Assembly: GCA_902167985.1 (NCBI GenBank)
Contig: CABHNZ010000016.1
Coordinates: 62,001 to 126,000 of the forward strand
Source of the DNA: Shinella sp. UYSO24
GTDB lineage: Bacteria > Pseudomonadota > Alphaproteobacteria > Rhizobiales > Rhizobiaceae
Direction: 5' to 3'
DNA length: 64,000 nucleotides
Shown: piece after piece, positions 1 through 8,574 of the stretch
Layout: every line of letters begins with the position of its first letter
Numbering within the stretch: position 1 is the stretch's first letter
Translations under genes and position numbers: made by a program
Notes under the pieces: generated by a model
Seen by the model: only the letters and a program-made list of their open reading frames with translations
Databases searched by the model: none
What the model was told of the DNA's origin: nothing

Positions 1-498
1 ATCGTCGCCGTCGTCGCGACCATCATCCTGGCGCATCCCGCATTCGCACTTCTGCAGCAATCTCCAACCCTCCACACGCTCGTGACGGTACAGGCGATCT
101 CCGGCGCATTGATCGCGCTCTATTTCGGCCCCCTGCCGGCGCTCATGGCAGAAATCTTCCCGGCGAAGAACAGAACGAGCGGGCTTTCGCTCAGCTATAA
201 TCTTGGCGTCACGATTTTCGGCGGTTTTGCACCTTTCGTCCTGACCGGCATAGGCTCCATCACCGCCGATCCGCTTGCGCCGAGCTATTACGTCATTCTC
301 GGCGCCGTATTGAGCGGCATCGCGATTTCGTCGCGCGTACACGCCTCGGGGTGCGGTGACACCTCCTCTGCCGAAGGTACGCTTTGGTCGCCAATCGGTC
401 AGCATGATCGCGAAAGCCATGGCAAGGGGCTCCGTGGGAGAGCCGCTGACGCTCCTTGCTGCGATCAGCCACGGCGGCTGGCTCGTTCGATAAGTTAA
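1..498 (+). CDS. Major facilitator (metabolite:H+ symporter type), C-terminal fragment
   Basis: The reading frame is open from base 1, so the N-terminal part of the protein lies outside the window. Residues 1 to about 110 of the visible part look like the last transmembrane helices of a metabolite:H+ symporter of the major facilitator superfamily: a loop with ALMAEIFPAKNRTSGLSLSYN, then GVTIFGGFAPF and PLAPSYYVILG. Family members of this kind carry citrate, proline, betaine or other small organic acids across the inner membrane; the substrate cannot be told here. After about base 333 the frame loses any membrane character and runs through polar sequence to a stop at 498. A different frame (about 338-493) reads a proline-rich then GEPLTLLAAISHGGWLVR-like C-terminus that I cannot assign. 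The gene therefore looks broken or fused near its end. Confidence 0.6.
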   Translation: MVAVVATIILAHPAFALLQQSPTLHTLVTVQAISGALIALYFGPLPALMAEIFPAKNRTSGLSLSYNLGVTIFGGFAPFVLTGIGSITADPLAPSYYVILGAVLSGIAISSRVHASGCGDTSSAEGTLWSPIGQHDRESHGKGLRGRAADAPCCDQPRRLARSIS

Positions 499-531
499 AA
501 ATGAAATCAATGAGATAAATGAGGGAAACAA

Positions 532-1568
532 ATGTATCACGGTGATATCAGCAGCAGCAATGACACTGTCGGCGTGGCCTCGTCAACTACAAGATGCCGC
601 GCCTTCACACCCGCCAGGATGTGCTCGAAAATGCGCGCAAGATTGCCGACATGGTCAAGGGAATGAAGATCGGGCTTCCCGGGATGGACCTTGTCATATT
701 CCCGGAATACTCGACCCACGGTATCATGTACGACCAGGATGAAATGTATGAGACCGCCTCCCAGGTTCCGGGAGAGGAAACGGCGATTTTCGCCGAAGCA
801 TGCCGCAGCTCAAAAGTGTGGGGCGTCTTCTCGCTGACAGGTGAGCGGCACGAAGACCATCCGAAAAAGGCCCCCTATAACACGCTCATTCTCATCAACA
901 GTGAGGGCGAGATCGTTCAGAAATACCGCAAGATCATGCCCTGGACACCGATTGAAGGATGGTATCCGGGGGACCGCACCTACATCTCCGAAGGCCCGAA
1001 AGGCCTCAAGATCAGCCTCATCATCTGCGACGATGGAAACTACCCGGAAATCTGGCGCGACTGCGCGATGCGTGGGGCTGAACTCATCGTGCGTTGCCAG
1101 GGTTACATGTATCCCGCCAAAGAGCAGCAGGTGCAGATCTCGAAATCGATGGCCTGGGCCAACAATTGCTATGTGGCGGTTGCAAACGCCGCGGGCTTCG
1201 ACGGCGTCTATTCCTATTTCGGTCATTCTGCGATTATCGGCTTCGACGGGCGCACGCTCGGCGAATGCGGGACCGAAGAGAACGGCATCCAATATGCTCA
1301 GCTTTCGGTCTCGGCGATCCGGGATGCCCGCCGCAATGGTCAGTCTCAGAACCATCTCTTCAAGCTCTTGCACCGAGGCTATACCGGCATGATCAATTCC
1401 GGTGATGGCGATCGCGGTGCCGCAGAATGCCCGTATGGCTTTTACGCGAAATGGGTCAATGACCCGCAGGGAACACGGGAAATGGTCGAGGCACTGACGC
1501 GCCCGACAATTGGAACCGACGAGTGCCCGATCGACGGCATTCCGAACGGCAGACGCAGCAACTACTAG
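532..1568 (+). CDS. amiE: Aliphatic amidase AmiE (one-base frameshift near 579)
   Basis: Cytoplasmic enzyme of the nitrilase superfamily that hydrolyses short aliphatic amides to the acid and ammonia. The start at 532 follows a GAGGGA ribosome site and opens with MYHGDISSSNDTVGVA, which matches AmiE proteins; one G is missing after base 579, and from 594 the frame continues without a break. Rebuilt length is 345 residues, the usual size. The catalytic triad is visible: Glu in VIFPEYS (about 59), Lys in KYRKIMPW (about 134) and Cys in LIICDDGNYPE (about 166). It stands alone between a transporter fragment and an acetyltransferase; the transporter might import a substrate, but that is a guess. 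Formamidase AmiF is the nearest alternative, but the sequence follows AmiE closely throughout. Confidence 0.9.
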
Positions 1569-1761
1569 GCTCGAAAGCACTCGCATCCGGTGCGCACATG
1601 CGCATCGGGTGCCACGCGAGTAGGGTGCCGATACCCGGTCGAGAGTGACTGGAACACTGGCGTCGCCGTGATGATTTGTCTGATTGGCGACAGACATTGG
1701 CGGGACGGCGAACTCTTCCACCTCTTAGTTTGCGCGTCCAAAATACATTGAAGGCTTGAAA

Positions 1762-2429
1762 ATGGATTTGACCAATTGGCAGGGCGTCGCAAAGCCGTCT
1801 CGGAAAGTTCTCAGCGGCAGCTATGCCCGTCTGGAACCTCTGGACGCAGCAAAGCACAGGGATCAGCTTTATCGCTCGACGATCGCGCCCGGAGCGGATG
1901 AACGGTTCCGCTTCCTGTTCGAAGCGGCACCCGGCCAAGACAGCGAATTCGATAGCTGGCTGGAAAAGGCCTCCACCTCGGATGACCCGATGTTCTTCGC
2001 GGTGATCGACCAGAAAACCGGATTGGTCGAGGGACGTCAGGCGCTCATGCGCATTGATGCGACGCATGGCGTGGTCGAGATAGGCAATATCCTGTGGGGG
2101 CCGCGATCGCCAGAAGCACGGTCTGTACCGAAGCCCTCTTCCTGTTCGCACAATACATATTCGACGAGCTTGGCTACCGCCGCTTCGAATGGAAATGCCA
2201 CAATGACAACGAACCGTCGAAGAAGGCCGCCCTGCGGTTCGGCTTCCGGTTTGAAGGCATTTTCCGCAATCATATGGTCATGAAGGGCAAGAATCGCGAC
2301 ACGGCATGGTTCGCCATGACAAGCGAGGATTGGCCGGCCATCAAGCGTGAATATCTGCGTTGGCTGCAGCCGGAAAATTTTGACGCAAGCGGTGCGCAGA
2401 TAACCAAGCTATCGATGCCACAGTCCTGA
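1762..2429 (+). CDS. GNAT-family N-acetyltransferase (frameshift near 2103)
   Basis: RimJ/RimL-like acetyltransferase of about 222 residues that probably uses acetyl-CoA to acetylate an amine or a protein N-terminus; the substrate is unknown. The start at 1762 gives MDLTNWQGV, and the early motif SGSYARLEPLDAAKH is typical of this subgroup. Near residue 114 one G is missing in the stretch reading ILWGPAIARS. The next frame carries the C-terminal half with EALFLFAQYIFDELGYRRFEW, HNDNEPSKKAALRFGFRFEG and a final KGKNRDTAWFAM, which is the acetyl-CoA binding and substrate-closing part of such proteins. A strong hairpin terminator follows at 2464-2502. The gap between amiE and this gene (1569-1761) shows no other gene. 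Confidence 0.8.
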
Positions 2430-2463
2430 TCGGTTCGTCAGGGGCTTCCCGATGAAGCCAGAT

Positions 2464-2502
2464 GACAATAAAGCCCTCCACCAAGTGGAGGGCTTTATTG
2501 TC
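2464..2502. terminator. Perfect 18-bp hairpin, probable terminator
   Basis: Bases 2464-2481 are exactly complementary to 2485-2502 with a three-base loop. The stem has a GC-rich core (GCCCTCCAC) flanked by AATAAA and TTTATT, so it can act as a rho-independent terminator for transcripts from either side. It lies 35 bases after the acetyltransferase stop. Confidence 0.75.
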
Positions 2503-2713
2503 GGCATGTCTTCCGTGGCGCAGTTCATGGTAGCACTTTAAGCCACGACGATGGTAGCCGATGTTGCTCTGCACGAGCCAAGCGGCCTTTACCGATATTG
2601 CCTGGCAACGAGATGAGATGATTAAAGCCGCCCGACCCGTAATCGGGAGCTCAGGTGGCCAAAAGTAAAATGAGTTGGCCAGAAGCGGCCAGTCGTGATG
2701 AGGAAATGAATTT

Positions 2714-3460
2714 ATGGGCGTGCAAAAGTATGTGTTGGTCACCGGCGGCACTCAAGGGATTGGGGCGGCCACCGTCCGGCTTCTCGCGCAACACGGTTAT
2801 CATGTCCTGTTCAGCGGACGCGACCGCACGCTGGCAGATGAGCTGACGAAAGAGTTTCCGAACACGACTTTCCTCGAAGCTGACCTTTCCGATGCTTCCG
2901 GCATCACGGCACTTGCCGAACAGGCGATCGCGGCGTCCGAAGGTTGCCTTGCGGGCCTGGTCAACAATGCCGGGGTCACTGCCCGCTCGTCCTTCGGCGA
3001 TATCAATGCCGAACTCTATGAGAAGGTCATGTCGGTGAACCTTCGGGCGCCGACCCTGCTGACCGCCCTCTGCCTCGACGCACTCAAGAGGGGCGAGGGC
3101 TCGGTCGTTATGGTTTCATCCATCGCTGGAAAGGCAGGAGAGGAAGGGCTCGCTCTCTACACAGCCTCCAAGGCGGCTCTTCTGGGGCTTACCAAGGCAC
3201 TCGCCCTGGAACTTGCCCCGGCGGTAAGGGTCAACGCGGTCTGCCCTGGCCAGATCGAAACCAAGATGATGGAGAGGACGCTGGCAATTTCAGGCCGTCG
3301 CTCGCTTCTTGAGAGCCGTATCCCGATGGCGAGACTGGGCACACCCGATGACGTTGCGCAGGCCATCGCCTGGTTGGTTTCGCCGCTCTCCTCTTTCGTG
3401 AATGGCGACACGATCACGATTGATGGCGGCGAAACGGCCGGGCAAAAGAACCCCGCCTAA
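2714..3460 (+). CDS. Short-chain dehydrogenase/reductase (FabG-like)
   Basis: Intact 248-residue NAD(P)-dependent oxidoreductase of the classical SDR family. The cofactor-binding motif TGGTQGIG is at residues 10-17, NNAG near 89, VSSIAGKAG near 136 and the catalytic Tyr-x-x-x-Lys in LYTASKAAL near 150. The proline-glycine loop VCPGQIETKM and the C-terminal NGDTITIDGGE are as expected for a Rossmann-fold reductase acting on 3-oxoacyl or 3-hydroxy substrates. A GAGGAAAT ribosome site precedes the ATG. The 211 bases before it (2503-2713) hold no gene. The real substrate cannot be told from sequence; nothing next to it points to fatty acid synthesis. Confidence 0.85.
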   Translation: MGVQKYVLVTGGTQGIGAATVRLLAQHGYHVLFSGRDRTLADELTKEFPNTTFLEADLSDASGITALAEQAIAASEGCLAGLVNNAGVTARSSFGDINAELYEKVMSVNLRAPTLLTALCLDALKRGEGSVVMVSSIAGKAGEEGLALYTASKAALLGLTKALALELAPAVRVNAVCPGQIETKMMERTLAISGRRSLLESRIPMARLGTPDDVAQAIAWLVSPLSSFVNGDTITIDGGETAGQKNPA

Positions 3461-3702
3461 GTGGCGTAAAGCCCCCATGGCGGGGTATGGGACGCCAGCC
3501 AGGGCCAGCCTGGCACTGGCGTCTCGTTGACGGCTGAAAACACGGATCTGCCAGACAAGGCAGGTCCGACGGCGAGACGACAATCGCAGCCACGCATAAG
3601 AGTGGCCGTTTCTCGTGATTTCCTGTCCTTCTCGCGGGCGTAATCCCTCGACCGTTCCTCCACAACGCTCCTGTTTCAAAATGATCATGAGCAGGTGGCA
3701 GC

Positions 3703-3924
3703 ATGAGTGACAGCAAAGCAGAGGTGGGCAAGGTAGAATCCCGCCCACAGGACACGGCCTCGCGTGCGAGCGAAACACGGATGCTGCGTCTGGTGCCATG
3801 GCTTGCCTGCGGCGTCGCGTTGACCTGCGTTGCCGCAATTTTCACGAACTGGAATGGCTGGGTCCTTGATGTTCAACGGACGCAGAACACCTCTGTGAAA
3901 TCCGAACCGACGCTTCTGGGATAA
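3703..3924 (+). CDS. Small hypothetical membrane protein
   Basis: A 73-residue open frame preceded by AGGTGG about ten bases upstream of its ATG. The first 27 residues are polar; residues about 28-46 (LRLVPWLACGVALTCVAAIF) form one likely membrane segment, followed by a short polar tail. I do not recognise a family. It could be the start of a longer membrane-fusion protein that has been cut short, because such proteins begin with a polar N-terminus and one membrane anchor, but there is no sign of the rest downstream. The stretches on each side (3461-3702 and 3925-4110) contain nothing else that I can support. Confidence 0.4.
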   Translation: MSDSKAEVGKVESRPQDTASRASETRMLRLVPWLACGVALTCVAAIFTNWNGWVLDVQRTQNTSVKSEPTLLG

Positions 3925-4110
3925 TTGATCGTGCCGCACGCTGCAGGGCTTTGCCTGTCAGGTCGGCGACAGTGATCGCTGTCGATGGCGCTCGCCTGCA
4001 CATAAAATAATCAGGCTGGGCATCGCTTGGATAATAGCCAATTTGCAATTGACAAATATTATTTCTGAATGAGATGATCTAAATCATACAAAATATACAT
4101 AAAGGCGATC

Positions 4111-5082
4111 ATGGAAACTCGGGATCTTCAGGCTTTCCTCGCAGTGGCAGCCAGCGGCAGCATCACCAAGGCTGCTGAAGCCCTTGGTCGCTCCCAACCG
4201 TCCGTGACGCGCACCATCCAGGATCTTGAGGCAGAACTTGGGTTCGAGCTCCTTCATCGCGTCGGTCGCCGGGTGCAGTTGTCTGAAGAAGGGGTTGCAT
4301 TCGAGGAAGAAGCGCGGCGTCTGCTGATGTCCTTCACCGAGCTTGCCGCGCGCGCAAGGTGATCGCAGCCGGCAAGGGGCGGATCCTCCAGATTGCCACG
4401 ACGTCTGCCATTGGTACCGGACTGATCCCGAAGGCGATGGCTGAGCTGGACCATGGTGGCTTGCCGCACGAGACCCATGTCGGACAGTTCCTTGCGTCGG
4501 CGGTCGCTCAAGAGGTCAGAAGCGGGCGCGCGATATCGGCTTCAGCAGCATGCCACTCGATATTCCCGGCCTCGATGTCCTGAGGCTCTATTCGGCGCGA
4601 CCGTGGTCGCACTGCACGAAGACGATCCACTTGCGACCCTCGACGTTGTGCCGTTGACAGCCTTCGCTGGCCGCCGCCTCTCCACCATGCTCAATCCCTT
4701 GCGGTTTCAGATGCATGTCGCAAAAGCGCTCGCCGCTCAGGGTATCGAAACCGGCGAAGTCATCCGCACGAATGTCTCTTATGGAGCCTTGCAGTTCGTT
4801 CGCCAGGTCAAGGGCGTGATGGCGATCATCGACCCGGTAACCTCTTATGGCGTCAGCACACCTGACGTCGTCATTCGCCCGATCGACGTGGAAGTCCCGT
4901 TCTACTGGGGCGTTCTTGGCGCCTCCAACCGGCCGATCCGCCCAGCCGCGCAGGCCATGGTGGATGCGGTGGAGGCCGTCGCAGAACGATCGATTGCAGG
5001 TTTCAAAAAGCTCGATCCGGCCACCGCAGGCCAATTGGTGACCGGCCGGCCCTCGGGCCCAGATGACGGAACTGACCTATGA
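4111..5082 (+). CDS. LysR-family transcriptional regulator (three frameshifts)
   Basis: About 324 residues when rebuilt. The N-terminal winged helix-turn-helix is clear: METRDLQAFLAVAASGSITKAAEALGRSQPSVTRTIQ-type sequence at residues 1-38, then LEAELGFELLHRVGRRVQLSEEG. The effector-binding domain follows, but the frame has to be restored three times, each by adding one base, near 4352, 4530 and 4597. After that ATVVALHEDDPLATLDVVPL and DVEVPFYWGVLGASNRP read normally to the stop at 5082. The stop overlaps the start of the monooxygenase by four bases, so the two are probably one transcript and the regulator may control it. A weak promoter-like TTGACA lies at 4049-4054. Three breaks in one gene is the highest density in the window. 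Confidence 0.75.
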
Positions 5083-5394
5083 TGCATAGAACGACCCAGG
5101 GCCAACCGATCGGCCTTGCCGCGCTTGAGGCACAGCTCGCGCAGGATCTCGATTTCCTCGAAATGCCGTCGAAGTCATGGGTTCCGGCGCAGATGCATGA
5201 CGGCGCACCCGTCCGCGACGTCATCGTCATCGGTGCAGGCATGTGCGGCCTGGCCGCGACGGCCAAGTTCATCCTGACGGGCATCTCGAATGTGGTCGCC
5301 TATGATGCCGCGCCAGAGGGTAAAGAAGGGCCTTGGGTCACCTTCGCCCGCATGCAGACGCTGCGCTCGCCGAAAGGCCTGACGGGTCCATCGC
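5079..5394 (+). pseudogene. Flavin-containing monooxygenase / FAD-NAD(P)-binding oxidoreductase, truncated after ~105 codons
   Basis: The start overlaps the LysR stop (ATGA). Residues 45-55 carry a dinucleotide-binding fingerprint, DVIVIGAGMCGLAA, followed by an acidic-strand end (VVAYDAAPEGKEGPW) and the MQTLRSPKGLTGP stretch seen in FAD-dependent lysine/ornithine-type and Baeyer-Villiger-like monooxygenases. Complete members have roughly 450-500 residues. Here the homology stops at about base 5390, where the sequence turns into an unrelated gene on the other strand. It is therefore a fragment lacking the NADPH-binding and substrate domains and cannot be functional as written. Whether the cut is a real rearrangement or an assembly join is unknown. 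Confidence 0.7.
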
Positions 5395-6254
5395 TATCGC
5401 GGCCGCCATCACATCGACGGCGTTGACAACGAAATTGTTGGTGACGCTGCCGCCTGCGATCGTCGTCGTGCCGGTGATCGTGCCGCCGTCATTGTTGACG
5501 AAACTGCGGCCGTATTGGTGAGCGAGGCGACCGTGCCGGCGTTTGAGACGGTGCCGGCATTGGTGACGGCGCCGGTCGAGGCACCGCTATTGTTGGTGAG
5601 GATGCCGGATGAGCCGACGTTCACCTCTGAAAGCGTGCCGTTATTGGTGAGCGTTCCGTCGGTGACGGTCGATGAACCGGTGACGCTGGCGCTGCCATTG
5701 TTGGTGACGGTGCCGCCGGCGTTTATCGCAAGGCCGGTCAGAGTACCGTTATTCGTCAGCGTCGCGCCATTGACGCTTGCTGTGCCGGTGATCGTGCCGT
5801 CGTTGATGACCGAGCCGCCGGATGCGGTCACATCGCCATCGAGCGTGCCGGAGACGCCGAGATAGCCGCCGGTCACGGTCGTATCGGAGGAGAGCGTGCC
5901 GCCGGTCGAGACCTCTACCCTGCCCGTGCCGGACACCGTCGTGCCGCCGGATGCAGAAAGATCACCCTCGACGCGGACCGTGCCGCCGGAGACATCCAGG
6001 CTGTTGATGACGAAGGGGCCGGTCTCGATGGCCGTGCCACTCGAAACAGAGGCCTGATCGGTCGCTCCCGGCGCGGCAGGCGCCGTCGACCAGTTGGCGC
6101 CATCGGAAAAGTTGTCGCTGCTGGCACCGGTCCAGACGGATTGCGCGGAAGCCGGAGACGACAGGATAAGGGCAATGGTGGCGGCAGAAGAACAATGCCG
6201 CAAACGCCGCGCCATAGCGGTCTGAATGCCGGTCCGTCCCGCCTTTTTCATCAA
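5395..6254 (-). pseudogene. Autotransporter-type repetitive surface protein, N-terminal fragment (no beta-barrel)
   Basis: The minus-strand start near 6254 gives a positively charged N-terminus, a hydrophobic stretch (AATIALILSS) and a PASAQS cleavage-like site, then VWTGASSDNFSDGANWSTAPAAPG, a common opening of passenger domains. From residue about 65 to the end it is a Gly/Thr/Ser/Asn-rich repeat built from units like NNGTLT, NAGTVSN and GGSVIN, expected to fold as a beta-helix outside the cell. One base is missing near 5505; restored, the repeat continues to about 5395 and there meets the truncated monooxygenase. The C-terminal outer-membrane barrel is absent. The upstream stretch 6255-6414 holds its likely promoter but no gene. 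Confidence 0.65.
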
Positions 6255-6414
6255 CCCTTGCCCCCAGCCGCGATCGTCAGGACGAAAAAAGTCCTTAACG
6301 ATTTGCTAATGCACACTAGGGGCTTATGGTTAATGCTTTGTTAAAGCCGGGTGGCGCCGCGCCGCTCGAATGGCAGCGGCTGCGCCCTCCGGCCCCGTCT
6401 GATCAGCGGTCGGA

Positions 6415-7032
6415 TCAGCGCTTGCGGGGGGCAGGCTTTTTCGGAGCGGTGCCTTCGGAGAAGCCGAGCCGCACCTTGACGAAGCTCGACGGGCCGCCTT
6501 CCTGGTTGGCCACGGTCACGTCCGGCTTGCGGAACATGAACTGCGTGCCGCCATCGATCAGGTCGACCGGATAGGAGATCTTCTGCGAGGAGATGACCTT
6601 GTCGCCATCAACCACTTCAACGACGATCGGCAGCGTGACCTTGCCGGACTTGCCGAGCGGACCCTGAACGATGCGGCCCTGGGCCACGACGTCGATGGTC
6701 ATGGTGGTTTCGTTGGCGGTGCAGGCGCGCGTTACGTCTGCGAAGGATGCCTGATAGAGAAGCTTCTGCGGATCGCCGTTGCCGCCCGGCGCATAGGCCG
6801 AGTAGATGGCGTTCTGATCGAGCATGGAAACCTGCGGGCAATTTGCCTGCACGACGGGTGTGACCGGGCCGGTGGACTGACGTTCCGGCAGGGGCAGGTT
6901 CGCCTCGCCGAAGCCTTTCGAACGTCCCCATGGATTGGGCCTGTCTCCCGGCGTCGTGGAGCAACCGCCGAGAACGGCGATCAGCGATACAGCCAGAAAA
7001 GCGCGCGAAACCTTGCCAACCACTATACTCAA
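6415..7032 (-). CDS. Conserved hypothetical lipoprotein
   Basis: A 205-residue protein with a lipoprotein signal: hydrophobic segment at residues 11-22 and lipobox LGGC with the modified Cys at 24. The mature part begins with a Pro-rich linker (STTPGDRPNPWGRSKGFGE) and then a compact domain with two further Cys (in ANCPQVSML and TRACTANE) and beta-rich sequence such as MTIDVVAQGRIVQGPLG. I do not know a function; similar envelope lipoproteins of this type are seen in rhizobia. The C-terminus is basic (KKPAPRKR). It is transcribed away from thrC, and the intergenic 7033-7148 probably carries both promoters. Confidence 0.7.
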   Translation of the reverse strand: MSIVVGKVSRAFLAVSLIAVLGGCSTTPGDRPNPWGRSKGFGEANLPLPERQSTGPVTPVVQANCPQVSMLDQNAIYSAYAPGGNGDPQKLLYQASFADVTRACTANETTMTIDVVAQGRIVQGPLGKSGKVTLPIVVEVVDGDKVISSQKISYPVDLIDGGTQFMFRKPDVTVANQEGGPSSFVKVRLGFSEGTAPKKPAPRKR

Positions 7033-7148
7033 CCCTCTGCCATCATGTTTCGGGAACGGATGAGAGCATTGATTTTGTGCCCTTTCACCGTCGATGGGGT
7101 TGGTCTATATCAGCGGCGCAGACAAAAATCGATTGGGGATTAGAGGTC

Positions 7149-8540
7149 GTGGACTACATTTCTACTCGGGGCGATGCGCCCGCGCTTGGCTTCCGTGATG
7201 CGCTGCTCGCAGGGCTTGCGCGCGATGGCGGGCTTTACGTACCGCGCGAATGGCCGTCCATGACGAAGAAAGAGATCCGCGCGCTGAGGGGCAAGAGCTA
7301 CCAGGAAGTCGCCTTCGAGATCATCAGCCGATTCGTTGATGGCGAGATCCCCGCCGACAAATTGAAGGCGATGATCGACGAGGCCTATGCGACGTTCCGC
7401 CACCCGGCCGTTGTGCCTCTGGTACAGACCGGCGCCAATGATTTCATCCTCGAACTCTTCCACGGCACGACGCTGGCCTTCAAGGACGTCGCCATGCAGC
7501 TGCTCGGCCGGCTGATGGATTACGTGCTTGCCGAGCGTGGCGAGCGGGCGACCATTGTCGGCGCGACCTCGGGCGATACCGGCGGTGCGGCGATCGACGC
7601 CTTTGCCGGCCGCGAACGCACCGATATCTTCATCCTCTTCCCGCATGGCAAGGTTTCGCCGGTGCAGCAGCGGCAGATGACCTCGTCGACGGCCGCCAAT
7701 GTCCACGCCATTGCCGTCAAGGGCAATTTCGACGACTGCCAGACGCTGGTCAAAGACATGTTCGCCGATGCCGCCTTCCGCGACAAGGTGCGGCTTTCGG
7801 GCGTCAACTCGATCAACTGGGCGCGCATCATGGCGCAGGTCGTCTATTACTTCACCTCGGCCGTTTCGCTCGGCAGCCCGGACCGCAAGGTGTCGTTCAC
7901 CGTGCCGACCGGCAATTTCGGCGATGTCTTTGCCGGCTATGTCGCCAAGAAGATGGGCCTGCCGATCGACCGGCTGGTGATCGCCACCAATGACAATGAC
8001 ATTCTCGCGCGCACGCTGAAGACCGGCCGCTACGAGATGAAGGGCGTCAAGGCGACGACCTCGCCGTCGATGGATATCCAGATCTCGTCGAACTTCGAGC
8101 GCCTTCTGTTCGAAGCCTATGGACGCGATGCTGCAGCCGTCCGTTCCTCGATGGCGAGCCTCAAGCAGTCCGGCGCCTTCGAGATCAAGCCGGAAGTGCT
8201 GAGGGTGATCAAGCGCGAGTTCCGCGCCGGTCGCGCCACGGAGCGCCAGGTCGCAGCCACGATCCGCGAAACGCTTGCCGCCAGCGGCTATCTGCTCGAC
8301 CCGCATACGGCAACGGCCGTGTTCGTTGCGGCCAAGAACAGCCGCGGCAATACGCCGATGATAACGCTCTCCACGGCGCATCCGGCCAAATTCCCGGCCG
8401 CGGTAAAATCCGCTTGCGGAATTGATCCTGCCCTCCCATCATGGCTTTCTGATCTCATGGAAAGGGAGGAGCGCTTCGACATACTGGAACCCGAGCTCAA
8501 GGCCATCGAAGCTTTCATCAGCCAGCATGCCCGCGCTTGA
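7149..8540 (+). CDS. thrC: Threonine synthase
   Basis: PLP-dependent enzyme that converts O-phosphohomoserine to threonine in the cytoplasm, the last step of threonine synthesis. I chose the GTG at 7149 because MDYISTRGDAPALGF matches the usual N-terminus; an earlier in-frame ATG at 6930 lies inside the divergent lipoprotein gene. A GGGGA site ends eight bases before it. The PLP lysine is in TLAFKDVAMQLLGR (about residue 105), the phosphate-binding loop in GATSGDTGGAAIDAF, and NSINWARIMAQVVYY and FTVPTGNFGDVFAGY are family hallmarks. 463 residues, intact. The M16 protease follows 34 bases downstream, probably in the same transcript; homoserine kinase thrB lies about 15 kb away. Confidence 0.95.
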   Translation: MDYISTRGDAPALGFRDALLAGLARDGGLYVPREWPSMTKKEIRALRGKSYQEVAFEIISRFVDGEIPADKLKAMIDEAYATFRHPAVVPLVQTGANDFILELFHGTTLAFKDVAMQLLGRLMDYVLAERGERATIVGATSGDTGGAAIDAFAGRERTDIFILFPHGKVSPVQQRQMTSSTAANVHAIAVKGNFDDCQTLVKDMFADAAFRDKVRLSGVNSINWARIMAQVVYYFTSAVSLGSPDRKVSFTVPTGNFGDVFAGYVAKKMGLPIDRLVIATNDNDILARTLKTGRYEMKGVKATTSPSMDIQISSNFERLLFEAYGRDAAAVRSSMASLKQSGAFEIKPEVLRVIKREFRAGRATERQVAATIRETLAASGYLLDPHTATAVFVAAKNSRGNTPMITLSTAHPAKFPAAVKSACGIDPALPSWLSDLMEREERFDILEPELKAIEAFISQHARA

Positions 8541-8574
8541 GTGCCTCGTATAACGGCGCCGGAAAGAACTGAAC

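Noticed and set aside
5515..5865. Plus-strand frame rich in Val/Pro/Ala repeats
   Set aside because: It is the reverse reading of the autotransporter repeats; periodicity comes from those repeats.
7140..8381. Long minus-strand open frame of 413 codons opposite thrC
   Set aside because: It is a mirror of a real gene with high GC at third positions; the protein is Arg/His/Asp-rich with no family pattern.
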